Source: Mesodorylaimus sp. YZB2_4 (lineage: Eukaryota > Nematoda > Enoplea > Dorylaimida > Dorylaimidae). Taken from it: 64,000 nucleotides of DNA. The stretch spans positions 62,001 to 126,000 of the forward strand of contig JASANH010000928.1 in the NCBI GenBank assembly GCA_030248295.1, written 5' to 3'. The notes beneath the pieces are model-generated. The model did not search any database, was not told the DNA's origin, and was given only the letters and a program-made list of their open reading frames with translations. The position numbers and the translations under genes were made by a program. Positions 12,101 to 23,454 of the stretch are shown one piece after another (position 1 is the first letter of the stretch; each line of letters begins with the position of its first letter).

Positions 12101-15100
12101 GGCATCTAGACGCGGGAAATTTAAATTTTGCAATGTGCGAAGCCTGCGAAATGGTTTTTATAAGATAAAGGAGACTTAAAGACGAAGTGCAGTGCTTAAT
12201 CTTCGCTGAACTGTCATAAGCAGCTGGACGCGGGAAATTCAAATTTTGCAATGTGCGAAGCCTTTGATATTATTTCCAAAAAAGTCTGTTTTGACAGACT
12301 CGAAACTTTTAGACCAGCCAATGCACAGAGTGGAACCAGGGCTTAGGATAGCTGGTCTACTCGGCCACTGCTAAGCGCAACCACGGTTTAGGAAAAATGT
12401 CTGAGCAGAAGCTGCTTTCTCTGCATGAATATTAACAGGACGACTAATCGTGGCAACGTGCAGAGGACCATGCAATCTTGTGCTTGTGGTCCACATAGTG
12501 AGCTGGGGGTGTCTAACTCTCGGGCTAGGCGTAGCAGCGCTTATTGTTACTAGGGAGTGTTCGACTCGCGGCCAGGTAAATCATTTTGTGTCATGTGCCC
12601 TTTCATCCTTGAGTGAGCCATCACTGATATGATAAACCATGAGCGTGAACATAAAGCTGGAAGAAGGGGGAAAGATTTTTCAGTGTTCATCGAGGCTTAG
12701 GCATGTAACCATAAGCAATATCACTTTGCTCACAGCGCTACAGCTTTAGCATGCAGTATGCAGGCTGCTTGTGTGGAACAGCGCAGCTGCCTTTGGGGAG
12801 CCTGTCTGGACAGCAGCAGTACATACACAGAACACAAGCTTAGTGGCTTATATGCTGACATATCAATGCATATAGTATGTGTGCGAGCAATTACAAGCTG
12901 TGTGTGCAGTGCCAAACATGTCGGGGCACATCTCCTTTTTCTTGTGGCCGAGTAGACCAGCCATCCTAAGCCCTAGTTTTACTGTGTGCATCGGCTGGTC
13001 TAAAAGTTTTGAGTCTGTCATAACAGACTTTTTTGGAAATAATAAAACCGTTTTTCGTTTTTTGCTAGAAACTAGTTTGGCTCAAAACACTTGTTCCTAC
13101 AACTGACGATGAGAGAATTGAGTGACTTGACTGTCATACACCTTCTTCCAAACCGCTTAAAAAGAGAAACATAAAACGGAACGTTGACCCGCGCCTAGGA
13201 AATTACTCGTAAAGACCGCCTACCGGTCGATCATTTCATAGTCAGAAACTTTTACCCGCACTACCGTGCCTGCTCATGCAATGCGCATTTTTTGAATATG
13301 TACTCAGATATATAGGCGGCAGGAAAAACAAAAAAACTCATTTTGCAATGTGCGAAGCCTATGATGTGCTTTGCATAGCGCAAAGTAAGAAGGATATTAA
13401 ATTCTCGTTCTAATGATTGAAAAACTTACTTCAAAGTCACGCATAATTTTTCGAACTCGTCGTACATCGATTCCAATTGAATATAAAATTGCCCAGGCGT
13501 ATAAACTTGACCGAGCATCACCTACAATATAACATCATCAGCACCGAACCCCTCTCCGAGCATAAGTTTCCTAAATTACTCTACGTACTCAGCCAAAATA
13601 AAAATGTTTTGGCGGCAATTCAAAATTTAAAATCTTGTCGACACACTCTACTCGTTCAGCGTCCGTAACTTCACTCCCACCTCCACTTGGGTTCCTGGTG
13701 GTACCCCCTCTCTCTCTGAGAATAAGCTTCCTAAATAAGTCTACTCAGTCAAAATGAGAATATATTTTGGCGGCAATTCAAAATTCTGATCCAGCCAATC
13801 CACAGCTCGGGTCGTTCCCACAAAACGCCCGCAACACTCACTTACCTCAAAATATCGACTGGGATCGTTGGCGTCCAATCTTTGCAATTCTTCTATCGAG
13901 ACCGGAAGCGGCTGAATTCGATACGAATTGCCAGCTTGCACATAATTAACTGAAAAGATCGAGAATTCATGTAATTCATCAGCTGTGCAAGATCCATTAC
14001 GGTTTTGAATAGATTTGTACACTGCACTTTGTCTTTCAGGCTCCTTTGCACGTGTATTTCAAATTGTCATAAGCAGCCTTAAGCGGTAAATTCGAATTTT
14101 TCAATGTACAAAGCCCGTGAATTGGTTTTTTAGAGCATAAAATACAAACAAGCCTTAAAAAACCGAGTGCACACGAGAATCGATGTCGGAATGTTCAGAT
14201 TCAGCATCCAAGTTCTACTGGGATAGCCAAAATTTTAACCAAATCTTAAAAAAAGGTCGAACTTTTCATTTCGGAATTTTCTCCTTCCCAATCCAGGATT
14301 TCAACTTTTTCAACATAAATACCCCAATAAAAAATGGGTGCTAAATCTGAATATTTTCACATCGATTCTACACTTCACTTCGTCGACAGACGGGGTTCCA
14401 ACCCGACCCGCACTTACTTGGTATCCGACTAGAATTTTCCAATTCCTCATTATTCGGACCAATATCGTCGTTATTTGGTACAGCGATAAAGTGTAAGCCT
14501 AAAAACACATTATCAACCAAAAAACCCAAAAAAACTCTCGATCCTTACTGCCATCGTGAAAACATTCAAATCGATCAGTGTAATCGAATAATTTCAATCC
14601 GAAATCGTCCAAATTCTTTACCGCGATCGGAAAATCTTTGCCCGTTGCTTTCTGAAAGACAGAAAAAAAACACCAAATCAGATAACCTTCGACTCACCAT
14701 CGAACGACACAAACTGCAAGTCAGCCGGATCGAAATTTTGAATTACCGCCAAAATATCCTTTAACCTATCCCCGTAGAACCGATTCCCGCTCGAATTTCT
14801 TCAAAACTCAGCCAGTTTACCTTGTATTCGAATGGCACTGCGGCGAGTGATATTCGTCGACCGGGTAATTTCATAGCTATTCGCCATAATTCCATTATCA
14901 AAGCGAGTTGGCCACTTTTTTCCGCCCATTCTTCCACTTGATCCAACGGTTCTTTGGAAAAAAGCATAATCTCGCGACCAACAGTCCGAAATTCGAACAC
15001 GTCTGGCAACGAGCCGGCCATTTCGACCATCGACCAATACGGTTCCATTTTTAAGTCTTTCCCAAGAATATCCTACAAAAAAACACGAATTTGAACAAAA

Positions 15101-18100
15101 ATTTGAATTTCCCGCCGCAAGATGTTTATGACAGCGTTGCATAGATAATACAGTGCATTTCGTCTTTGAAGATCTTTTGCACTTTGCGCTGTAAAAATCA
15201 CCTCACAGGCTTCCTGCATTGCAAAATTTGAATTTCCCGCTTCAAAGCCACTTATGACAATTTCACATAGAAAGTCCCTCACTTCTGCGACTTGTGCGCG
15301 TCTTGCTTTTAAGACAGGGTTTCTTCTAAATGTCGACCCATACGAATCTAAACTTGCTACTGGAAAATGTTTAATTTATGAGTGTATGGTGAGGCAAAGG
15401 TAAAAAAATGTGTTTCACCCCCCTGCATTTGGAAATGCACATAAAAACGTGTTGCTTACGCGATATCGCCCATATCTCCCCAACCTTTGGTCCTGGAATA
15501 CTCTGGAATATATCAAAATGACCGCAAAATAATGAGCTATCGAACGCTTTATTTCATAGTTTCCTAGCTCCTACAACTCGTGAGACATTCCCGCCTAAAT
15601 CCAAATTTCAAAATTTTTCGCACATAAATAATTCAGAAAAGAAAAGCAAAACCTCCTCAAAATTTCACCGTCTGTGCCTCTCGGTACCCGCTTTCAGAAA
15701 CTATAGGATGTAATATACTTTGTCTTTACATGTTCGGGTCTAAATCGCAAAAAAAAACTTAAAATTGCAAGCTATGGTTTTCTTCAAGATCTTTCGAATT
15801 CGATCGCAGGCTACTATCGACACCAGATACAACCTATCTTGTAGAGGAGAAAAAATGCTACAAGAATAGCCATTCCCCATGTTCAGAACATAAACGGCTA
15901 AACTGCGACTCGCGACGCGTCTGCGACTGTTTGCGACCGCAACGAAATCATGTGCGCGGTCGCTTGCCCCTCAGTCGTAGTCACGATCGAGGCCACTATC
16001 GACAGCAGCCAGAGCTTATCTTGTAGAGCAGAAGAGGGCCTTCCCCACATCCAGAAGTCACGCAGAATCGCGTGAAGGACGTGTATTTCTCACCAGCGAC
16101 TTGCCACGCGTCTGCGACTGTTTGCAGCGGCAACGAAATCGTGTGCGCGGTCACTTACCCCCAGTCGTAGTCACGATCGCAGGCTACTATCGACAGCAGG
16201 CAAAGCCTATCTTGTAGAGGAGAAAAAATGCTACAATAAGAGCCCCTCCCCATGCTTAGAACATAAATGGCTAAACGGCGACTCGCGACGCGTCTGCGAC
16301 TGTTTCCGACCGCAACGAAATCGTGTGCGCGGTCGCTGACCCCTCTGTCGTAGTCACGATCGAGGCCTCAGCAGGCAAAGCCTATCTCGTAAAGCAGAAA
16401 AGGGCCTTCCCCACATTCAGAAATAACGCAAAATAGCGTAAAGGACGTGTATTTCTCACCAGCGACTTGCCACGCGTCTGCGCCTGTTTGCGACCGCAAC
16501 GAAAGCGTACGCGCGCGGTCGCAGAAAACAGTCGCGAGCTGCAATTCCCACACTACACGTCCTGTACGCGGTTCTTTGTGACTCCTAAACTTGTAGAAAG
16601 GCTATTTCCGTTGAATTTTTGCTCCTCTACAAAATGGGCTATGTCCGAATTCTATAAAACCTGTGAAATTTTAAAAAGCATTCGATAGCTTATCATCTCG
16701 TGGTCATTTTGATATATTCAAAATCCTTCCGGGACCAAGAAATGGGGAGATATGGACGATATCGCCCAAGCAACACGTTTTTTGTGTATTTCCATACGGA
16801 GGGGGGATTTTTGACTTCTGCGTCAAAATAAACTCATTGATACTAAGCACAAATTTAGGGTCATAATTTTCACCTGGCAAGATCTTGGGCGACCCTTTAA
16901 GAAATCGTCGTTAAACCACTTTGTAAAAAAGGAATATTAAACTTTCAAAAAATTCTTACTCACTTTATAAACTTTCGGAAAATCCAAACAATCAACTCCG
17001 CGCGGATAACGTCGCAAAATCTGAAAAAACTACGCATTCTCAAGAAAATCTCTTCAATTAAAAAAAAAAGTATGTTTCTAACCATTTTAAATTCATTTTT
17101 CAAACTTTCCAATCGATGAATTTCCGATGGCTTTAATTCGACACAATGTTGAGTCGTTCTCACACCAGCCCCGTTATCCATTCGATTTTGATCCGATTCT
17201 AAATTTCGATTATTTCTAATTGATTCTTCATTTCTCGATTCTTCTTTCTTTCTCGTCGCCGATTCTTCCATCTGCTTTTTCGTCGTCGTTGCCGATTCCA
17301 CTTTCGTCGTCGTTGCCGATTCCACTTTCGTCGTCGTCGTCGTATCGATCATAACTGACGTCGATGTGGACGGAATATGTTCCGTGTTCGCCATCACCGT
17401 TTCTACTACGCTTCGAGCAACTTCTTCCACCCGCGTCGATTCGTTGACTTTCTCGTTCGTTCGTCCAACATTCGTCTCCAATCCGACAGCCATCGAATTC
17501 ATGCCGATTCCGCTATCACCACTTTCTGCTTGCGGCGGGCGTCGTTGTTCATTTTCGCCAACTCCACTCAACAATCTCGACAGTTCATCGGCTGATTGGA
17601 AAACGTTGCTGGCGATCGATACGGCTGGAATCGGTTGTATTGGTGGCCTATGCAAAATGAAGCTGGGCGGATTCGGCAAGAAAATTTGTTGACGAGGCGG
17701 AGGCGGACCGATGAAAGGCGGAATAAACATTGGTCGATGCATGTTCATTAATTGCTGTTGTACCTGAAACGGTATTAATTGAGGCCAAATCGGAAAAAAC
17801 GGATGCGGAAATCGTACGGGTATCGTCGAAGGTTGAGTGAAAGCTGGCCCGGGACCATAGGGCACAGGCATTGGAAAATCTGAAAAAAAACATACCTTAG
17901 AAAACACAAAATAAAAAAAACTAATTTCCAAATACTTGGTGGATGAAAAATAAGCGGAAAATTTTCTCGATTTTCTATTTGCGATACATTTTGTTCGAAT
18001 TTCGGCGTTTTATTCGTTTCTATCGCTGTTGCTGATGCCGTGGCGATTTCTTCTCGACGTTGTTGCGATTGACCGAATCCGCCTGGTCCCAAAATATTGA

Positions 18101-18847
18101 TATCCTGACTACGATTTTCCATCGAAGACGATTGAGCACGATTTTTTAAGCGAACATAAAAATTTCCGCCGCCCATCGAACTATCCTTTACGTCGAATAA
18201 TCGTTCGAGTTTCAAAGTGAATACGTTTTTTGCCGGACAATTAAAGTCGGCTTTCGGATCGAAAGGTTCGCCAAATTTTGATTGATACGCATTGACCAAT
18301 TCTTTGTACGAAACCCATTGAGCGTGAAACAAAGAAATTACTTCGATCAAACGTTTCTCGATCAATTTTCTTCTTTCCGGTGTCCCTCGACGTAATTCGG
18401 GTGGTTGATTAATAATACCGCCGAAACGAGTGATTTTGCTCGGTTTAGCTTTGGAAATTAAAAGTTCCAAATGTTTAGTGGACTCGCACGATTTGGCGAA
18501 AAGAACGATTTGGCCATTCACTTCGTAAGCGTCGACCACGTCGGGCAAAGCGTCGATGAGGGCGTACACGCTATCGAAACCGAACTCTCGATACGGCAAT
18601 GGTCGACCATTCAAGTCACTAAAATTAAAAATTTAATTATCAATTTCGAACCGTTAAAATTCTACAATCAAATAATTTGAACTTACATGAAATCACGAGC
18701 CAAATCTTCCGGCGATCGACCAGTTTGTGCTGCCGTTTGCAAAATTGAACGAATTTCTTTCTTTAATTTTTCAAATTTTTTCTTTTTTTCCGCATCTTGA
18801 TCGCCTGAAGTGCCGGTAGCAGCGGCCGAACTGCTAGCTGTGGCCAT
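9130..18847 (-). CDS. LOTUS/Tudor germ-granule protein, TDRD7-like
   Basis: A large multi-exon gene. The first ATG is at 18847 (MATASSSAAATG). LOTUS 1 spans exons 18847-18687 and 18618 onward (key residues DLNGRPLPYREFGF, ALPDVVDAYEV). LOTUS 2 follows (LIEKRLIEVISLF ... FTLKLERLFDVKD). Exon 17879-17083 is Pro-rich then Ser/Thr-rich, with a short KVESATTT repeat. LOTUS 3 joins exon 17020-16964 (LRRYPRGVDCLDFPKVYK) to the exon from 15072 (GSLPDVFEFRTVGREIMLF). An extended Tudor domain comes from exons near 13520, 12060-11900 (AAIWDEDKMWHRGLI), 11849-11700 (LLIDYGTEIVVGLDQIRYMP) and 10740-10130. The last recognised exon ends about 9130 (DDVLHMAKVYLSRRR, TAA). Three LOTUS domains followed by Tudor is the TDRD7 arrangement. 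TDRD5/TDRD7 proteins work in germ granules and the piRNA pathway by binding RNA and methylarginine. One join near 14800 was not resolved in frame. Confidence 0.78.
9655..9960 (+). repeat. Dispersed repeat, left arm of a large inverted pair
   Basis: This matches, inverted, the block at about 10775-11110, sharing 'gcatcaatgcgcgcggcaaa'-type and 'caaactgggaaatt'-type sequence. Further direct copies are at 57590-57690 and 58200-58450. It is a dispersed element of unknown class inside the last intron of the Tudor gene. Confidence 0.6.
10498..10545 (-). repeat. tRNA 3'-half-like fragment
   Basis: On the minus strand it reads GGGCTCGATTCCCGCTCGG, a B-box/T-arm-like sequence. It lies within or next to an intron of the Tudor gene. 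No full cloverleaf is present. Confidence 0.3.
10775..11110 (-). repeat. Dispersed repeat, right arm of the inverted pair
   Basis: Reverse-complement copy of 9655-9960. Its inner end abuts the Tudor-gene exon at about 10740, so the repeat lies in the flanking intron. Confidence 0.6.
11690..11712. repeat. Poly-C / CA-rich low-complexity run in splice-donor region
   Basis: A run of nine C followed by CACACACACA sits just downstream (minus strand) of the Tudor-domain exon that ends near 11720. It is intronic low complexity. Confidence 0.45.
12270..13042. mobile_element. TA-flanked non-autonomous mariner-like element
   Basis: Terminal inverted repeats of about 100 bp begin TTATTTCCAAAAAAGTCTG and continue through 'acttttagaccagcc' to 'ctggtctactcggcca'. 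The 773-bp element is flanked by TA at 12268-12269 and 13043-13044, as expected for Tc1/mariner-type insertion. No transposase frame is present. It lies in an intron of the Tudor gene between the exons at 13430 and 12060. Confidence 0.78.
14155..14385. mobile_element. Hairpin MITE, copy 1
   Basis: Inverted ends carry 'agaatcgatgt' on the left and 'acatcgattct' on the right, with inner 'ttcagattcagca' and 'tgctaaatctgaa'. The same design recurs at 34945-35220, so this is a small fold-back family. This copy lies in a Tudor-gene intron. Confidence 0.6.
15417..16808. mobile_element. 1.4-kb terminal-inverted-repeat element with internal repeats
   Basis: About 150-bp inverted ends occupy 15417-15565 and 16655-16808 (shared 'aacgtgttgctt', 'gcgatatcg', 'catatctcccca', 'atatatcaaaatgacc'). 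The interior (about 15790-16555) is four units of roughly 190 bp in an A-B-A-B order, GC-rich around 'gcgactgtttgcgaccgcaa'. No open frame suggests a transposase. The whole element sits in the 1.9-kb intron that splits LOTUS 3 of the Tudor gene. Confidence 0.7.
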
Positions 18848-18994
18848 TTTGAAACAATGACAGGATGAGTTCAAAACGTAAACTGCGGAAAAAAGATAAG
18901 TTTTCCTACGTTTTTCTTAAAAAACGGAAACTTAAGAATTTTCAAGCGGAGATAAGGCTAAAATTTGGAAATTATCTGATTTCAAATCACAAGA

Positions 18995-19519
18995 TAAAAC
19001 TAATAAGAAATTGATATAGCCCAGAAACGACAACCGACCGATCTATCGCGCGATTGACGATCAAAGAACCAATACATCTGTTTTGCGCGTCCCAGCAGAC
19101 AGCTTTTCGCTCGCACCTGCAAAAACGCGGGATTTCAAATTTTGAATGAATAAAGAATATTATAACAAAAGTATGGAACACTAGACTACATGAGAAAAGG
19201 AGCCAAAAAAGTTGTTAACTTGACTTGCCATCGCGCATCCAGCGCGTAATGAACCATTGGACCGATAAGACTGTTTCGCGCGTCTCAGCAGACAACTTTT
19301 GCGAAAACGCGGGAATTTCGAAATTTGAATGAATTGAGAGATATTATAGGAATAGTCAAGTACAGTAGACCGGACAGGGAAAAGAGCTTATGCAGAACTT
19401 GTTTCTCTAACCTTGCCGTCGCGCAGCCGAGTAATGGACCGATAAGTCTGTTTCGCGCGTCCCAGCAGACAACTTATGCTCGCACTTGGAAAAACGCGGT
19501 AGTTTCAGAATTTAACTAA
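18995..19519. repeat. ~190-bp tandem repeat, about 2.7 units
   Basis: Units repeat 'cgcgtcccagcagacaactt', 'aaaaacgcggga', 'aatttgaatgaat' and 'gaaaaggagc'-like blocks at about 19085, 19275 and 19460. The last unit is interrupted by the transposon that begins at 19525 and resumes after 28124 with 'agtatagaacagtaaactag'. The start of the repeat lies just upstream of the Tudor gene, so it could overlap that promoter. Confidence 0.68.
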
Positions 19520-19524
19520 ATTAA

Positions 19525-19850
19525 TACGGAAGGTTATTTTGATATTTTTCAAAATTTTAGTTTTTATTTTTTATTTTTTTTTCAGTTCGCCTGTTTTTTC
19601 AAAAATAAAATTTTTTTGATTCTTATTCAAAAGTTTTTTGATTTATTCAAAAGTTTTTTTGATTTATTCAAAATTTTTTTGATTTATTCAAAATTTTTTT
19701 GATTTATTCAAAAGTTTTTTGATTTATTCAAATTAATCAAAAATTTTTTGATTTTTTGATTAATCCTCAGAATTTTCGTGCGAGAAATTTCTTATTCTTT
19801 CAAAAATCAAAAAATTTTTGATTTAATCATTCGTTTGTCGTAGCGCTTAA
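19525..19850 (+). repeat. Left terminal inverted repeat
   Basis: Begins TACGGAAGGTTATTTTGATA. Contains about five tandem copies of a ~20-bp AT-rich unit 'ttttttgatttattcaaaag', then 'gattaatcctcagaattttcg' and 'tttgatttaatca'. It matches the reverse complement of 27778-28118 throughout. Confidence 0.85.
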
Positions 19851-20502
19851 ACAACTTTATAGTCTATCGTCCCACGGTGTAATAGATAGATATTTTATTT
19901 TATTTTATTTTATACAGCTGGTTGTACGGTCTGTCCATATTATAGATATTGTTGATCAGTTTCTTTCGTAATTCATGGAGGAGAGCTTTAAGCCTATTTT
20001 GTGCCTAGTACGCCAAGGAAAGAGATGAAGTGATTCTGCCACTTGAAGAAGAATTTCGCATTTGATGAAGTGCGTAAAATTTAGTCTTCATTTTAATCGA
20101 TTACAAAAGTTCCATTGTAAATTATTTCTCTTTTTTTCCTTTCAAGAGTGCGCACTTAGAAAGAAGCTTAAGAAATTTATCAAACGAAATATCATACATA
20201 CCGCCTGCTGCAATTCACCCATCGACTCGACAAAGTCCCGATCGCTGGTTATCCTAATTCAAATGCTTTGAGAAATCGCATGGTTTATTTGTTAGTCAGT
20301 AAGGCGCAAAAACCAGATGAAATATATAGGATCACTATGTTTCACTTTGCAGGCGTACCGTCAGGGCCGTTCTGTCATCGATGAGGACACAAAGGACATT
20401 CGAAGCAGCTAGGAGTTTCCTTGGGCACGATGCATCGTTATTTCCAGTAGGATTTTTTATTCCGTTCTCGCCACAACTTCCATTCCACAACTCTGCTTGT
20501 AG

Positions 20503-21387
20503 GGTCCAAATTACCGATGGTCCGAAGATGGACCAAACTTGGGAGTATGCATTTATTTCACGCTTCATCACGATATTCCAGGCATATTATGTGGGCGAAG
20601 CATTCGTCAATAATAGGAGTCTGAGATCATTGGAGCTTATTACCTCAGTGCCTTAAGAAAATATGGTGGTGCGTAGATCTAAAATATATTTTAAATCTAA
20701 GATAATCTAAAATATATCCTATATCTAAATTATATTCTAAATTCAAAATACATATTCAGTTTTGGTTATTGCTTTTTGTGCCTTTCAGTTGTGCCCGTTA
20801 CGGTGGTGTCGGATTTTGGGAGAGATCACGATGGTTGCAAGATTTCAAGCTTTTTTCACTCACCGATCATCCCCATCACACCATTCTACATATTCCTACG
20901 CAATGTCACAATTGAAGCTTGGTGGCGTCGCTTGCGTCAAATGTGCACGTTGTATTGGCATCAAGAATTTATCGATTTGGAGGAGGAAGGTCTATGGACT
21001 GGTGACATTGTGGATCGCTGGGCGTTAGTGTCCGTTTACCTGCCTCTAATCAATTCCGATTTGGACCGCGCAGTTTTGGACCATAATATGCACACAATAC
21101 GTGCTCAGAAAGGTCGAATTCGTCCTGGCGGTCAGCCGCACGATTTATACAATGTGCCTGAACAGTTCGGAGGTAAACGTCGCGGAAGAGTCGTATCGGC
21201 TCAAGAAATCGATGCTGTCGAAACGATGTTCAATATACCAAGTATTGATTCACTTCAAGCAACACCCGCTGAAGTCGACGTGGTCGTGAAAGATTTTTTT
21301 GTCCGTAACCGGGTGGAGATCACTAGAGATAATGCTAAGACTCTATACTTGCAAGTGCGCGCTTTGTTGAACCGTATTAGTGTCTAA
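20503..21387 (+). pseudogene. Integrase-core (DDE) transposase, broken
   Basis: Exon 20503-20668 and exon 20789-21387 join in phase (donor GTGCGT, acceptor CTTTCAG) across KYG/VVPVTVVSDFGRDHDG. The triad expected for an integrase fold is visible: first D in PNYRWSEDG, second D in VVSDFGRDHDG, and E in NVTIEAWWRRLRQMC. The C-terminal part, with IDLEEEGLW and GQPHDLYNVPEQFGG, matches my memory of fish and invertebrate 'integrase core domain' transposon proteins. In the first exon the reading frame shifts after GVCIYF and returns before SEIIGAYYL; read straight through it meets TAA TAG. This copy is therefore probably not functional. Upstream exons between 19950 and 20500 were not resolved. It is on the strand opposite to the HECT-like gene of the same transposon. 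Confidence 0.7.
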
Positions 21388-21389
21388 AG

Positions 21390-23450
21390 ACGTTGCGCGG
21401 GTGTGAAAGGTCCTGATTTAAAAGCCAGGTAATGACGATGTCCAGATTTTTTGGATATATGGTTTTCATGAATATAACTGCCCAAACGAGCATTTTACGT
21501 AGTCTGATGTACTGTATGTTGGTGGTGGGCATAGAGGAGTGCGAGGGTGAGTGCACTTGCTATCGGAATAGATAGGTCTGTCGCGGAATGCGAGGAACTT
21601 CCACAATTCTTCTTCCCCAAGTAACCGTTGAACACTGACTAATAACAGTCTAAACAATCTTTATCCTTTGCTACTACGTTTTCCCACAGTGACTGATTAC
21701 ATTACATTACAATTTGCGAGTCTGCTTACTACAAGCCACAAATTGGCGATGCAGCGTCGAATCATTTCTCTAAGCCGAGTAAGCATGGCATTGTCACCAA
21801 TGAACGCATTGCTTTAGAAAAGGGTCTGTACTTGATTAGCTCGAAATTGGGCTGGCTTCTCATGGGGCGCCAGAAATCAACGCCCTCGTCTAAAGTGTCC
21901 ACATTAATGGTCTGTTCGCGTAGATAAACTGAATTTTTCATATCGGGCGAGGAGGACAACGATACGTTGGGAAACGACGGCGAATTACAGGTGCGTCCAG
22001 CCGAAACGTTAATTGCTGGACCACTCGACGGTGCAACCAAGCCTGGCAAGCGTAGGAGGGAGTGTGGCCGACCGAAGTCGGTGGGACAAAAATTCCGGCA
22101 GCAAGGCAGGTCTTGTGACTATACCTATGGCTGGAACATCAACCCGAGGGGTTGACATCTCCCAGTGTAATAGGCATGTACTATGCTCTCTGGCCTATTG
22201 GTGCACTGGTTCAGGGAACCGATCCCTCTCTCCTACGTCAGGGCCGGCACGAGACCGAGAGCGAGGTCGAGTGTCTGGTTTGGTTTGCAGGCATCGGTAG
22301 AGAACTGGCCTAGAGTTCCTGGGTGAACTTGCTCTATGAGCACTTCGGGCTCAGGTCCGTCAGAACCCCTTTGACGGCCGACACGTGCGGCTGCTCCCCG
22401 AATTGTGAGTCTACACGGCCCTTGTGGTGTGGTGGCAATAAACGATATCGCAAGGTGTCCGTGGACTGCGTGGTTGGTTCCTGTGGCTTGAGCCATCCTC
22501 TGGTCAGCCCTAGATTGCCCTAGGGCGAGCCAAGGATTTCACCAGCCAGGGGGGAAAGAGCAATCTAGGGCCATCCTCTGGTCAGCCCTAGATTGCTCTC
22601 TCCCACTCGCCATGGCCTACCAGGCGTTGCCATGCCCGACGCACTTTCAACATCGGGCACTGCTTTGCATCAGTGAGGGCGTGCATAAACCACACCACAA
22701 TCGCCTTTACACCACATCACGTCAAGTCCCATTTTCAGCCAACCAACAAGCTCCACGCAAGACTTTACAATGACAACCCAACTAGATGGCAGTTTGGGAT
22801 TGGGTCCTCATTCTGTCGGCGAGAGTCGTTGCGTGCGGTCGAGTAGTGGCAGCCAAGCGTCATGAGCGAGTCGAGCGAGACGGACACTCACGACGCTCAC
22901 ACAACACTCACACACAAGGGCTGTAGAACAGAATGCATCTGGCCGGCGAGACAAAAACTTTGACTGGAGCAAGGCAAGGAGGCTTCTGGCATGTTTGGGA
23001 TAACACACCATCCAATGTAGGTACTGTATGTGGCATCCTGGGCGACCGATTCGACCCCCGTTTTGCCCTATTGGAATGTATGGCACAGCCATCATCTTTA
23101 AGAGAGCCCCGCATGCCTTCTGGTCTCGACCCAACTGGTGTCCGGTGTGGTGTGGCTAGGAGTACCTACCGAAGTCCAAAATGACATAACGCTTTATAAT
23201 GGTATCTTCGACAAGATCATTTCTATGACACTCACATATGATAGTCCAGCAAATATACGGCTGATTAACTTCGATCTCAAACCAAAACAGCATTTTGGTA
23301 AAAAAAACAGCGAAACGCTAGTACTTTGGTCTAAACCTTAAAGCAAAAATTGAAATCCTAACTATCAAGACTGCCGTGGTAGACCAGGTGAAAATCGACC
23401 GACATGCTCTCACGCCATCTAGCACCGCGTATAAATTTGGTACCCCGTCC
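21390..23450. other. Transposon interior without a recognised gene
   Basis: Between the transposase and the HECT-like gene I see a SINE-like repeat (about 22019-22165), a short duplicated 'ccatcctctggtcagcccta' pair (22493 and 22571) and no convincing exon. A final small HECT exon could lie near 23180-23400 but cannot be fixed. Confidence 0.4.
22019..22165 (+). repeat. Dispersed 'ACATCAACCCG' repeat, copy in transposon
   Basis: Shares 'aaccaagcctggcaagcg' and 'acatcaacccgaggggttga' with copies at 32500-32640 and 50165-50290 (direct) and 30680-30775 and 61060-61195 (inverted). It inserted into, or was captured by, the 8.6-kb transposon. Confidence 0.6.
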
Positions 23451-23454
23451 TCAC

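Noticed and set aside
20062..20271. First exon of the transposase
   Set aside because: An open frame with some basic character, but no recognisable motif and no frame-compatible join to the exon at 20503.
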